Source of the DNA: Chryseobacterium culicis
GTDB lineage: Bacteria > Bacteroidota > Bacteroidia > Flavobacteriales > Weeksellaceae
DNA: 64,000 bases
Assembly (NCBI RefSeq): GCF_002979755.1
Contig: NZ_PCPP01000004.1
Span: 186,001 to 250,000, forward strand
Reading direction: 5' to 3'
The number at the start of each line of letters is the position of its first letter. Positions within the stretch are counted from its first letter, which is position 1. Below are positions 33,693-42,796 of the stretch, one piece after another. The translations under genes were made by a program, and so were the position numbers. Under the pieces are notes generated by a model that made no database searches, had not been told where the DNA came from, and saw only the letters and a list, made by a program, of their open reading frames with translations.

Positions 33693-35257
33693 TCTGTAAA
33701 ATTTTTAAAACTAATTTTTGGAACTAAGCTTGGACAAACTTCTTTCAGTTTTTCTTCGAAAACTCTTTTGATTAATTTTTTTTTTTGCTCAGTCTCTGAT
33801 GATGGAACTTGATATAAAATAGCATCATGCATAGGTAATAAAAACTCAATTTCTTTATCTAAATCATATATTTCTTTAATTGATTTTTTTAAAATTAAAG
33901 ATGCGGTTCCTTGTATTTTTTGGCTAACTAACCAACTTATGTTTTCCTCAAGTTCAGTTTCAGGAGTTATATATCTATGGTTGCCTAATAATGTACTGAT
34001 CATTTTTTTTTCTATAAACTCTTTTTCTAATTCTTCTCTGAAAGGTTGAAATTTTGTGAAATTTCCGAAAAAAACTTCTAAATCTGTCGATGTGTATTTC
34101 TTTTGAATCTGATCTTTGGATGCACCATAGCTATATAAAAAGAAAAGACTTTTACATTTATCTCTAGTAAATTCCGGTAATAACTTTTCCATTTCTGAAT
34201 AAATATCTCCAGAAATATACATTTTTATAAGTTCTTCGTCTTGCATTATATCTGCTAAAATACCCGCTTCAAATTGGCAATAATCTATGTATATTAATTC
34301 TTTTCCTATATCTGGAGTAATTATCTTTCTATATTCTCTTTTTAATTGCTGAAAAGATGGATTTTTTACTAAAATTCTACTTGTAACAGTTCCAAAATAT
34401 TCAAAAAAAGGATAAACTCTATTTTCTTCTAATGATCCAATCCTAGTAAGTACGCTCTTACTGTCATTTAATCTTCTTTCCTTATATAAAAGACCTATTA
34501 GTTCGTATTCTTGTTGATGGTATTTAAGAAAATTGTAATATTTTTCTGTACCAATTTTATCAATTTTATCAATATTATTACTAAATCCTAACTCTAATAT
34601 TTTTGCTTTAATTTTGGAGTAATCTTTTGAAGAAAAAATGCCAAATTCCAACTGTAATTTATTTCTTACTTCATATAAATCTATTATAATTTGCTTTAGG
34701 TAGGTTTTTAATAGTTCTGTATTTATAGTAATACCTTTTTGAGTTCTTTCAAAAAGTATGGTGTTTAGTGATTTTTCAATTTTTTCAAATCTTTCTAATT
34801 CATTATTATTTTGTAAGTCTCTTTTATTTTTCACATATATTTTATATATAGATTCTACTAACAAAAACATAGCTTTATCTACTTCGTCCTCTTTAATATT
34901 GTCAGTTAAGTTTTCAAATATCTTTCTGTATTCTTTAATTTTTTTTCTATCATCTACATAATTTTTTAGCTGGTACCAAAAAGACCAATGTTTTTTAGTT
35001 TTCTCAAAATATTCTTTTGGTAATCCCAATATTTGCTTTAATTGCTGTTCTATATCTATAAAAGTATATTGATGAATATCTTTAATATCAGAAATCAAAC
35101 TTAAAAAGTCAAAGGAAATTATCGTTTTTATTCCTTGAATTTGAAGAAAATCTAAATTACCTTCTTTTCTAGGGTCCTTTACATTTTCTTTGACAAAGAA
35201 ATAAGTTTTCAAAATACCTTTTTCATATCTATTATATTTTAGTATAGCTACTTCCAT
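33689..35257 (-). CDS. stand-alone family-A (PolA-like) DNA polymerase
   Basis: Protein of 522 residues whose C-terminal half has the family-A polymerase motifs: TVTSRILVKNPSFQQL (289-305, the TGRxSSxxPNLQN region), motif A DYCQFE (325-330), motif B RDKCK...YG (365-378, with the conserved R, K and Tyr-Gly), and motif C MHDA (476-479) where the usual Glu after HD is Ala. The N-terminal 280 residues are not an obvious 5' nuclease; a weak FDF/FIDIE pattern might be a degraded 3' exonuclease. It abuts the RT gene with no gap. Codon usage is much more AT-rich than that of the flanking genes. Confidence 0.87.
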   Translation of the reverse strand: MEVAILKYNRYEKGILKTYFFVKENVKDPRKEGNLDFLQIQGIKTIISFDFLSLISDIKDIHQYTFIDIEQQLKQILGLPKEYFEKTKKHWSFWYQLKNYVDDRKKIKEYRKIFENLTDNIKEDEVDKAMFLLVESIYKIYVKNKRDLQNNNELERFEKIEKSLNTILFERTQKGITINTELLKTYLKQIIIDLYEVRNKLQLEFGIFSSKDYSKIKAKILELGFSNNIDKIDKIGTEKYYNFLKYHQQEYELIGLLYKERRLNDSKSVLTRIGSLEENRVYPFFEYFGTVTSRILVKNPSFQQLKREYRKIITPDIGKELIYIDYCQFEAGILADIMQDEELIKMYISGDIYSEMEKLLPEFTRDKCKSLFFLYSYGASKDQIQKKYTSTDLEVFFGNFTKFQPFREELEKEFIEKKMISTLLGNHRYITPETELEENISWLVSQKIQGTASLILKKSIKEIYDLDKEIEFLLPMHDAILYQVPSSETEQKKKLIKRVFEEKLKEVCPSLVPKISFKNFTE

Positions 35258-37720
35258 TTACAGTGAAATTAATGTTGGAGAATCCTTGATAATGTCAGAA
35301 ATTTTTAGATCGGGTAAATCTGCTACAAAGACTTCTTTATTTCTGGCATAAAGTTTCTCATGAAACCCTCTTAAATCTTTTGCCACATGAGTATTTTCTA
35401 TTTTTTCAGGAGATACCATTCTTAATGCTATTAATACGTTTTTTTGTAGAAAATAATTTTTACCAATATCTCCATGATTTAAAGATTTTAGCATGATATC
35501 TTTATAATCTTGCCATTTTATGGATGCTAAATATAAATAGGCTCCAGCAGTGTCTGCTTGATTGTCTTGATTAGGTGATCTAACTGTTTTTACTGCATAG
35601 TCTATTAGAGATATATTGCTAAATCTGTGATATGCTAAGAATAACCATAAATAGTAGGTCTGTCCTTCGTATATATTTTGATTTGGGTCTAATAAAATTT
35701 CTTTAATTTTTGTGTAGTCCTCTGTTTTAAAATAGGATTTATCAATTGCTCTTAATAATTGAATAAAACTTACTGTTAACCAAGGCTGTTTGGTTAATTC
35801 GTTTAAAGTGTAATCAATTATGGTTCTGTAATCTATAGACTGTTTTAAACCTGGTATTCTTGCAAATTGTTGTAGTTTGCTGATACAGAAACTTATTTTT
35901 CGCTTTTTTAGAAATGATTCCTCATTATTATCATCACTAATTGTTTTTTGAAATAGAGTATAAGTCATGTGTACTGCTTTTTGAACTTCTCTTTTTCTTT
36001 TTGTTTTAATAAGACTTGTGATCTGTTCTAATTGCAATAACGAATCTGGTAAATGTTCTAAAATATTTTCTTTGTGTTGTTGATTGGTGAAACATAATAT
36101 TTTAGTTTTAGAGGAATTTAGATTTAGTCCATTTTGCCTTAAAGCTTTAGATAAATCACAAATAGCCTTTCGGGCTTCGGATTCTGTTTTACAAACAATA
36201 CGAATGTCATCCATATATCTATAATAGAAAGAATAACCATTAGTATTAATCATAATATTGTCAATTTTTTTTAGAAAAATGTTTGCTAAGAATGAGGAAG
36301 CATCGCGATTTTGGGGAATTCCAAATTCTTTATTAATTAGTTTTTCATTCCATTTTGTTATTAATGATTGAAGAGCATTAATAATTTTTTCTAATTCATT
36401 ACTAAGACTTTCATTTTGTCTGAAATGGTCATGAATTAATTCTTTTATATTTTCTATTAAAAGTCCAATGTGTATGTTTTCATAAAAATTGGTAATATCT
36501 GCAATAACTAAATAGGGGCTTTCTTCATTTAAAATAAATTTAGTTTGATATACATATTTCATCCATTGTTCTATAGAATAATGAAAAATGTATTTATTAT
36601 TATTTTTTCCTGAGTTATACCTGAAAGAGTAAATTTTATTATCTAGTATAAAATCCAAATGTTCAGAAAGTTTGTCAATATATGCTTGATAAATAACTCT
36701 ATCAATTAGACTAGTTTCAATACTTGGGCGAGTTGAAAACCCTGATTTTGGTATTACATAATGCTTTGCAGGAATTGAAGGTTTGTAATCTCTTTCAGAA
36801 TTATTCAAAAATTTTTTTATTCTTTTGAAAATAAAATCTTTAGGAAGCCAAAATTTAAAGTCTAAGGGATCCTGAAACCAATCATCTCTTAAATCTTGTT
36901 TCAGTCGTTTTATAGCTCTCCATAAATTAATTTCAATTCCATTAATATTGATTTTTTTATAATCAATAATATTATTATTATCGTCTAATCCAATGGAATC
37001 ACTATCTTCTGTTGATCGGAAGAACTCTAAAGTTTCTACTTCGTATTTTGAAAGATAAGAATTTAACTTTTCTGGAATTAGTTTTTTTGCAATAAAACCA
37101 TTAGCTAAACCATATTCATCAGTTATTTTTGTAATTATTCCAATTAAAACGGGTTTGTTTTGTTCTAATAATCCAGTGCCTGAATATCCTGAAAGTTTTT
37201 CTAGTGAATCATGTGAGTTTAAAGAACTCTGACACTCTATTTTAAATTCTTTGTCTTCTTTATAGTGAGTTTTGGTATTATGAACAAAATCGTATGGATC
37301 TCCATCAGAATATTTTGGATATCCGAAAGAATTTAAGCTTCCTCTAAAATTTGAGTCTCCCAGAACAATTTCTCTAGCAGCATTAAATTTATTTTTTTCA
37401 ACTAATAAGATTGCTATATCAATAGATTTAATAGGGATGATTTTATCACTTTTTATTATCGTTTCATCGAAAATGCTCTTCTCATTTTTTCGGCTAATTT
37501 TTACTTCATTGACTAACTCTTCATATTTGTAATTAGTATCTGTTCGTTCTCCATATACACAATGCAAAGCCGTTAAAATATAATCAAAATTACTATTGAG
37601 ACTTGTTTTATATATGATACCACTTCCAGAAGAAGTGTTTGATATTCCATTATATTTGGTTTCGAGTTTTATTGTAATACTCTTTAAAAGCTGTTCTTGA
37701 TTCTCAGATAAACCTTTCAT
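35258..37720 (-). CDS. trypsin-like protease fused to a reverse transcriptase
   Basis: Protein of 820 residues with two recognisable enzymes. Residues 20-220 form a trypsin-like serine protease: catalytic His in LTALHC (H53), Asp in SIDIAILL (D101) and Ser in SGYSGTG (S180). Residues 265-560 form a reverse transcriptase: ADITNFYE (D408), GIPQNRDASSFLANIFL (467-483), the YMDD box (502-505) and GLNLNSSKT. The C-terminal 260 residues are helical, like the repeat domains of Abi and unknown-group RTs. No group II intron maturase domain or retron RNA gene is seen. It lies between the MBL and polymerase genes with gaps of two and zero bases. Confidence 0.88.
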   Translation of the reverse strand: MKGLSENQEQLLKSITIKLETKYNGISNTSSGSGIIYKTSLNSNFDYILTALHCVYGERTDTNYKYEELVNEVKISRKNEKSIFDETIIKSDKIIPIKSIDIAILLVEKNKFNAAREIVLGDSNFRGSLNSFGYPKYSDGDPYDFVHNTKTHYKEDKEFKIECQSSLNSHDSLEKLSGYSGTGLLEQNKPVLIGIITKITDEYGLANGFIAKKLIPEKLNSYLSKYEVETLEFFRSTEDSDSIGLDDNNNIIDYKKININGIEINLWRAIKRLKQDLRDDWFQDPLDFKFWLPKDFIFKRIKKFLNNSERDYKPSIPAKHYVIPKSGFSTRPSIETSLIDRVIYQAYIDKLSEHLDFILDNKIYSFRYNSGKNNNKYIFHYSIEQWMKYVYQTKFILNEESPYLVIADITNFYENIHIGLLIENIKELIHDHFRQNESLSNELEKIINALQSLITKWNEKLINKEFGIPQNRDASSFLANIFLKKIDNIMINTNGYSFYYRYMDDIRIVCKTESEARKAICDLSKALRQNGLNLNSSKTKILCFTNQQHKENILEHLPDSLLQLEQITSLIKTKRKREVQKAVHMTYTLFQKTISDDNNEESFLKKRKISFCISKLQQFARIPGLKQSIDYRTIIDYTLNELTKQPWLTVSFIQLLRAIDKSYFKTEDYTKIKEILLDPNQNIYEGQTYYLWLFLAYHRFSNISLIDYAVKTVRSPNQDNQADTAGAYLYLASIKWQDYKDIMLKSLNHGDIGKNYFLQKNVLIALRMVSPEKIENTHVAKDLRGFHEKLYARNKEVFVADLPDLKISDIIKDSPTLISL

Positions 37721-37722
37721 AT

Positions 37723-38733
37723 CTACAATTCTATTTTATAACCATGTTCAAAATTTTCAGAATAACATTCAAATTTAAATTTTTCTTTTTCATCTTTTAA
37801 AAAATTTAAATCTTTCAAAACTGAAGAATAATTGAAATAAAAATTATCTTTAGTATCTTCCTTATTTATTCTTGTTAAAATTTTAGCAAAAGTCAGTTTA
37901 TTAGGTAAGTTTTCTTTTTTACCATTTGTGCTAATTATAAAATTATTACATTTTATATAGTTAAATAAATTCATACTTAAGCTTTTATGACTTCCATGAT
38001 GGGAAAGTTTTAAATAATCAATATTTAATTCATCTAAACCTCTCTCATTTAATATTTTTTCTAATGATTTATGTGTTACTGTAGACTCCGCATCTCCTAA
38101 AAAAAGAATTTTTTTACTTTTGTATTCTAGTAAGAATGCTATACTAGACTTGTTTTCAACAGAAGTGTCTAAATCTTCAATTTTATCAGCAAAAATTCTT
38201 GGATTTTTATCTAATATTTCTTTTAGAGATAATTTGTAATCACTTGATGAAGAACTAATATCAATGTTTTTTACGATTAACTTCTCAAGGTCTTCCCTAT
38301 ATGGTGATAGAATAGAAAAGTTTATACCAAATAATGAAATTTTTGGTGTTTGTTCTAATGTTATTTGCCTATTAATAGATATATTTAAGGAATTAATTAT
38401 ACTTTCAACTCGTAGTGCTTCATCAAAGCTAATATCATTATTTATTGCAGTAGTCGAAGAGAATGAGTTAAACCACAAGTTTTTAATTATATCTCTGCTT
38501 ATTTCTTCATCTTTCAATAAATACTCTATTCCTTTTATATGATCTTGATCTATATGCGTGATAATAAGAAGGTCAATAAATTCTTTTCTTTTTTGAATTT
38601 CGAGAATCTCTTGCTTAAGATTATGTTTGTAATCATTTATGTTATTTCCTCCATCAATAAGAATATTGAAAGTATTATCTAATTGTAAAAGAATAGAATC
38701 CCCGTTTCCTGCTTTGAGAATTTTTATTAGCAT
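37723..38733 (-). CDS. ComEC/Rec2-type MBL-fold hydrolase
   Basis: Soluble metallo-beta-lactamase domain protein of 336 residues. It starts MLIKILKAGNGDSILLQ, has the strand FNILIDGG, the metal motif THIDQDH, a late LGDAE and KLSHHGSHKS, the pattern of ComEC-type nucleases. Stand-alone members occur in defence loci and may cleave nucleic acid or nucleotides. A longer start exists, but a TATATTTG promoter lies within that extension. It is the first gene of the AT-rich three-gene module and ends two bases before the protease-RT gene. Confidence 0.86.
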   Translation of the reverse strand: MLIKILKAGNGDSILLQLDNTFNILIDGGNNINDYKHNLKQEILEIQKRKEFIDLLIITHIDQDHIKGIEYLLKDEEISRDIIKNLWFNSFSSTTAINNDISFDEALRVESIINSLNISINRQITLEQTPKISLFGINFSILSPYREDLEKLIVKNIDISSSSSDYKLSLKEILDKNPRIFADKIEDLDTSVENKSSIAFLLEYKSKKILFLGDAESTVTHKSLEKILNERGLDELNIDYLKLSHHGSHKSLSMNLFNYIKCNNFIISTNGKKENLPNKLTFAKILTRINKEDTKDNFYFNYSSVLKDLNFLKDEKEKFKFECYSENFEHGYKIEL

Positions 38734-38748
38734 TGCTATTAGTTTTTT

Positions 38749-38756
38749 CAAATATA
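38749..38756 (-). promoter_or_regulatory. -7 promoter element of the MBL-RT-PolA module
   Basis: TATATTTG on the minus strand, 15 bases before the MBL ATG, in the short gap after nucleotidyltransferase 2. It suggests that the module can be transcribed independently. Confidence 0.5.
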
Positions 38757-38781
38757 GCTTAAAAAAATAGAACATAATTTA

Positions 38782-39528
38782 CTAAGTTAATATCTCCCTA
38801 AAAACCCTCTCCATCTCACCCTTATCAGCCTTTCCTCCTGACAGACTTTTCGATTTTTTTTCATTTTCAGCGATTGTTTTCTCCAGAAAATCAAATAGTT
38901 CCCAATCGTTCGGATGATAATAGGATTCTCCTTTGGTTGCTTTTAAGGCGATAAGATCTTCTATTTTTCGTCTGGTTTCGTCATCGGTTAAAACAAGCAG
39001 ATCACTGAAGAGTACAGGCGGAACTGTTCCTTTCTCTATGATCCATTTTCCTGTTAATGTGGTTCGTAAGCAATAGAAGTAACTTTTTAATTTTACTTCA
39101 TCACTTCTGCACGCTTCCAGATATTTTTTGCTCATGCTTACATAATGGTAAGAAACGGCTACCGGAGAAAAACAAGCATCTGCCAGAGGCCTGAACAGAT
39201 CTACAAACTTTTCGTCCGCTTTGTAAACGATAGGAGAATAAAACCAGCTTAGCAATGCCGCATTCGATTTCAGCAATAGATGGAAGGTCTTTCGAAGATC
39301 CCATCCGGAGCCGTCAAGATCATCTGCTGTCATAAATTCTATCGTTTCATCCTTGTCCCAGGGGGAAAGATACCAGTCCTTTCCATGGCGGTATATAAAA
39401 CGTATATCATAATCACTGTCAGGAGAGGCAAAACCCCAGGCTCTGCTTCCTGATTCTACTGCAAGAAGGACTTTTACACCCCGGCTTGCCTCAACTTCTT
39501 TTATTTTTTCAAGTATTTTTGGTGTCAT
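38782..39528 (-). CDS. pol-beta superfamily nucleotidyltransferase (YcgL-like) 2
   Basis: Protein of 248 residues with the nucleotidyltransferase core ESGSRAWGFASPDSDYDIR, giving the Gly-Ser and Asp pair. It continues with FIYRHGKDWYLSP and a helical C-terminal region, as in the YcgL family. It differs clearly from nucleotidyltransferase 1 of the same operon. The start at MTPKIL is preferred over an ATG 42 bases upstream. It is the promoter-proximal gene, followed after 48 bases by the MBL gene; a TTACTTTG string at 39547-39554 may belong to its promoter. Confidence 0.86.
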   Translation of the reverse strand: MTPKILEKIKEVEASRGVKVLLAVESGSRAWGFASPDSDYDIRFIYRHGKDWYLSPWDKDETIEFMTADDLDGSGWDLRKTFHLLLKSNAALLSWFYSPIVYKADEKFVDLFRPLADACFSPVAVSYHYVSMSKKYLEACRSDEVKLKSYFYCLRTTLTGKWIIEKGTVPPVLFSDLLVLTDDETRRKIEDLIALKATKGESYYHPNDWELFDFLEKTIAENEKKSKSLSGGKADKGEMERVFREILT

Positions 39529-39778
39529 TGTTATTGATTTATAATACAAAGTAAAAGATGAGGTGCGCAATGTTCTTACGTAGAATTTTTTATGTTGGAG
39601 AGTCAGAGGGTAAGAAAGTGAGAGAGTTTGAGGGTGAGAGTCTACCTTCCAGCCTCAAGCTTCCAACTTCTGGCCCTTATATCATTAATACATTTTACTT
39701 TTTACATTGTACACCATACAAAATCCTCGCTATTTCACTAATATTGCATTTTTCCATTTAACATAACTACAAACATCC

Positions 39779-40786
39779 ATGTTATCATCAGAATTACAGC
39801 ATAAAATTGATTTTAAAACAAAACCGCTGGGCGCATTAGGGCATCTGGAACACGTTGCTCACAAAATCGGAATGGTTCAGAAAACCACTTCACCACAGTT
39901 ATTGAATCCTCATATGGTGGTTTTTGCGGCTGATCACGGGATTGCTACTGCAGGAGTAAGTGCTTATCCACAGGAAGTCACCTACCAAATGGTGATGAAT
40001 TTCCTGGGTGGGGGGGCTGCCATCAATGTTTTTTGCAGACAGAATGGTATCAAGATAAAAATTGTGGATGCCGGAGTCAATTTTGATTTTCCGGAAGGGC
40101 TGGATCTGATGGATAAAAAAGTCAGAAAATCCAGCCGTAATATTCTGAAAGAACCAGCCATGACTTTAGAAGAATATCAGCAGGCTCTTGAAAACGGAAA
40201 ATCTGTAGTATCTGAGATCAGCAGAAAAGGCTGTAATATTATTGGTTTTGGTGAGATGGGAATTGGGAATACATCAGCTTCTTCTTTGATGATGAGCAAA
40301 CTGTTTGATATTCCGATTACCAATTGTATCGGACGCGGAACCGGGCTGAATGACCATCAGATGCAGAATAAGATCAGTATCTTAACGGAAGCGATTGAAA
40401 AATATCCGACTGAAATGAGTGAAGATGAAATTGCTCAAACCTTCGGCGGATTGGAAATTGTACAAATGATTGGGGCTATAGAAGAAGCTTATCATCACAA
40501 TATGCTGATCATGGTAGACGGATTTATAGCCACTGTTGCGGTAGCCACCGTCTGGAAAAAGAATCCTGAAATTCTGAACAACTGTATCTTCTGTCATGTA
40601 AGCAATGAAAATGCCCATCCTCAGCTGTTGGGACTGATGAGAGAAAAAGCTATTCTCAATCTCAATCTGCGTCTGGGAGAAGGAACAGGTTGTGCACTGG
40701 CTTATCCGATTATTCAAAGTGCCGTTAATTTCCTGAATGAAATGTCAAGCTTTGAAGATGCTCATATTTCGAATAAATCATCTTAG
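39779..40786 (+). CDS. cobT: nicotinate-nucleotide:dimethylbenzimidazole phosphoribosyltransferase
   Basis: Enzyme of cobalamin lower-ligand assembly that forms alpha-ribazole phosphate from nicotinate mononucleotide and dimethylbenzimidazole. It has 335 residues, with FAADHGIATAGVSAYPQEVT, NFLGGGAAINVF, the GEMGIGNTSASS phosphate-binding loop and a catalytic Glu in LRLGEGTGCALAYP. A strong terminator follows. cobS and cobC are 1.2 kb downstream on the same strand, separated by an inverted lipoprotein gene. Confidence 0.96.
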   Translation: MLSSELQHKIDFKTKPLGALGHLEHVAHKIGMVQKTTSPQLLNPHMVVFAADHGIATAGVSAYPQEVTYQMVMNFLGGGAAINVFCRQNGIKIKIVDAGVNFDFPEGLDLMDKKVRKSSRNILKEPAMTLEEYQQALENGKSVVSEISRKGCNIIGFGEMGIGNTSASSLMMSKLFDIPITNCIGRGTGLNDHQMQNKISILTEAIEKYPTEMSEDEIAQTFGGLEIVQMIGAIEEAYHHNMLIMVDGFIATVAVATVWKKNPEILNNCIFCHVSNENAHPQLLGLMREKAILNLNLRLGEGTGCALAYPIIQSAVNFLNEMSSFEDAHISNKSS

Positions 40787-40800
40787 TTTTATAAAATAAA

Positions 40801-40825
40801 AAAGGGGGCAATGAAGCCCCTTTTT
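40801..40825. terminator. bidirectional terminator after cobT
   Basis: AAAGGGGGC / GCCCCTTTTT stem with an AATGAA loop. It separates cobT from the convergent lipoprotein gene. Confidence 0.85.
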
Positions 40826-40843
40826 ATCTTACATTCAATACAA

Positions 40844-41836
40844 TTAGTAAGTATGCGCAACATCTTTACCTGTAAACATCATTCTTACAGGTTTATTTTG
40901 AATTGCATCTTCATTGAGTTTATATGAATTAAATATCTGCATGGTTGGAATATACCTGTATAAACCATCATCTACCAGATATAGTTTTCCGGTATTGCTG
41001 TTTCTTACCAGTTGAGTTCCTGAAGTGATATCGGCTCCTCTTTCCCCTGTGTAATCTTCTATATTCACTTTAGAAACCAGATAAGCTTTTCCCTGAACAG
41101 CAAACAGATGATTGATCACTGAAAAGGATTCAATACGTCTCAGGGTACTTTCAAATACGATGTACAAAGCTCCTGTTGCATTATCCTGGAAAAACTGTCC
41201 GTCACGAACCCGATACGCTTTAGGTTCTGAATCTTTCAAATAGAAAGCAATTCCCTCATAAACATAGCCGTCTTTCCCGTCACCCAGCTCATTCTTATCT
41301 CTGGTATAAAAGTGAGTTTTTTTATCACCATTAAAATACCTGTAAATAGGAAAGCTCCCCGGCTCATCACCGTTATAACTTGTTCCGAGATCTCTTTTCT
41401 CCCAGTAGCTTTGCCCTACAAGCTCATTAGGATTTGTTGTTAATACAAGATCATTACTGCCTGTGTGAAACCATCTTGTGATGACCGGACCAGGCCCATC
41501 TGCAGATCCTAATAATCTTTCCTGAAAATAATAGCTTAATCCAGGATAGGATTTAGGAAGTTCGGATGGTAAAGGAGAGGTATTGTACAGATGTTTTTTA
41601 GTAAGATCACTGTAGAAACCGTAAATAGGATTCGTTAAGTAAAAAGATTTGGACCAGATTCCTGCAGGCGGAGGAGTAGGAGTATCAGGGTTGTCTCTGA
41701 AACCTCCTTTTGCCAGCATGTTGTTGCCGGATGCATGTAAGGCTTGTGATTCATTTGTAGTTTCCAGCTCATCGCCGGGAGCTGAGCAGCTTATGATGGA
41801 TATAAGACATAATCCAACGAAATAAGATTTTTTCAT
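40844..41836 (-). CDS. lipoprotein with DUF5648-like repeats
   Basis: Lipoprotein of 330 residues with signal peptide and lipobox (IISC-SAPG). After a low-complexity linker come repeats with HLYNTSP, WFHTGSNDLVLTTNPNEL and THFYTRDKNEL, the pattern of the DUF5648 region often attached to glycosidases or peptidases. The C-terminal part has further FYLK and RYIPTM repeats that suggest a beta-propeller-like continuation. The start at MKKSYF is chosen because the signal peptide begins there. Function is unknown. It lies inverted between cobT and cobS. Confidence 0.8.
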   Translation of the reverse strand: MKKSYFVGLCLISIISCSAPGDELETTNESQALHASGNNMLAKGGFRDNPDTPTPPPAGIWSKSFYLTNPIYGFYSDLTKKHLYNTSPLPSELPKSYPGLSYYFQERLLGSADGPGPVITRWFHTGSNDLVLTTNPNELVGQSYWEKRDLGTSYNGDEPGSFPIYRYFNGDKKTHFYTRDKNELGDGKDGYVYEGIAFYLKDSEPKAYRVRDGQFFQDNATGALYIVFESTLRRIESFSVINHLFAVQGKAYLVSKVNIEDYTGERGADITSGTQLVRNSNTGKLYLVDDGLYRYIPTMQIFNSYKLNEDAIQNKPVRMMFTGKDVAHTY

Positions 41837-42013
41837 TTGATTTTTTTCATGGTTATTATGATGCAAAACTAAAAATACTCCGGAGATAAAAGGATAAATT
41901 TAAAATGATAAGATTCATGTTTTGTATTTTTTCAATCGATCCCTTTATCATTGTTGAAAGCTTTCCTATTTTTACAGAAATTGATTAATCCAGTTTTATA
42001 TTAAAACGAACAG

Positions 42014-42796
42014 ATGAAAGTCCTCAAGAATGAACTGATCTACTTTGCAACGGCAATGATGTTTTTTACAAGAATTCCGATACCGTTTACCATTCCTTAT
42101 TCCAGTGAGATTATGAACAAATCTCAAAAATATTTCGCGTGGATTGGGCTGGTAATAGGACTGATTAATGCCGTGATTCTTTATCTTTCTACAATGCTTT
42201 TTAACCTGGAAATAGGGATCGTTTTAATGATGATCGCCAGTGTTTTGCTGACCGGAGCTTTTCATGAAGATGGTTTTACAGATATGTGCGACAGTTTCGG
42301 GGGCGGATATGGGAAAGAAAAAATTCTGACTATTATGAAAGACAGTCGGGTAGGAGCCTACGGAACCATTGGTATTATCCTGCTTTTTGCTCTGAAATTC
42401 TACAGCATCCAGGCTCTGGGAGCTATGAATCCATTGAAAGTTTTAGGGATCATCATTTTGGCTCATACGGTAAGCCGGTTTATTTCAGGAACAATGATTT
42501 ATACGCATCAGTATGTTACTGATATTGATGTCAGCAAATCAAAACCTTTAGCCAATAAACCATTAGACGGAATGGCTTTACTGATAGGATTCATCAGTGT
42601 TTTAATGGCTTTTGTCCTGATTCCGGACTGGCGGCTGATTTTTGCTTTTGGTCTGGCCTATTTAGGGAAAATCTATATGGGTTGGTATTTTAAAAAACAT
42701 ATCGGCGGCTATACGGGAGACTGCCTGGGATCTGTACAGCAGGTTTGTGAAGTTTTATTTTATTTAGGAACAATGATCGTATGGAAATTCATTTAA
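42014..42796 (+). CDS. cobS: adenosylcobinamide-GDP ribazoletransferase (cobalamin synthase)
   Basis: Membrane enzyme joining adenosylcobinamide-GDP and alpha-ribazole in the last stage of cobalamin assembly. It has 260 residues and several hydrophobic helices; ATAMMFFTRIPIP, GAFHEDGFTDMCDSFGGGYG (acidic metal-binding motif), MKDSRVGAYGT and GGYTGDCLGSVQQ are diagnostic. The 3' end overlaps cobC by 16 bases, so the two are translationally linked. Confidence 0.96.
   Translation: MKVLKNELIYFATAMMFFTRIPIPFTIPYSSEIMNKSQKYFAWIGLVIGLINAVILYLSTMLFNLEIGIVLMMIASVLLTGAFHEDGFTDMCDSFGGGYGKEKILTIMKDSRVGAYGTIGIILLFALKFYSIQALGAMNPLKVLGIIILAHTVSRFISGTMIYTHQYVTDIDVSKSKPLANKPLDGMALLIGFISVLMAFVLIPDWRLIFAFGLAYLGKIYMGWYFKKHIGGYTGDCLGSVQQVCEVLFYLGTMIVWKFI

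Noticed and set aside
35258..37720. Retron or group II intron as explanation for the RT
   Set aside because: No maturase or endonuclease domain, no msr/msd-like inverted structure in the tight operon, and the RT is fused to a protease; an Abi/UG-type RT fits better.
39558..39761. 67-codon plus-strand frame upstream of cobT
   Set aside because: It spans a purine-rich repeat-like stretch and has no recognisable sequence; more likely intergenic.
39540..42013. Cobalamin riboswitch upstream of cobT or cobS
   Set aside because: Searched by eye for a B12-box-like conserved core and supporting stems; none was convincing and the cobS leader is short.
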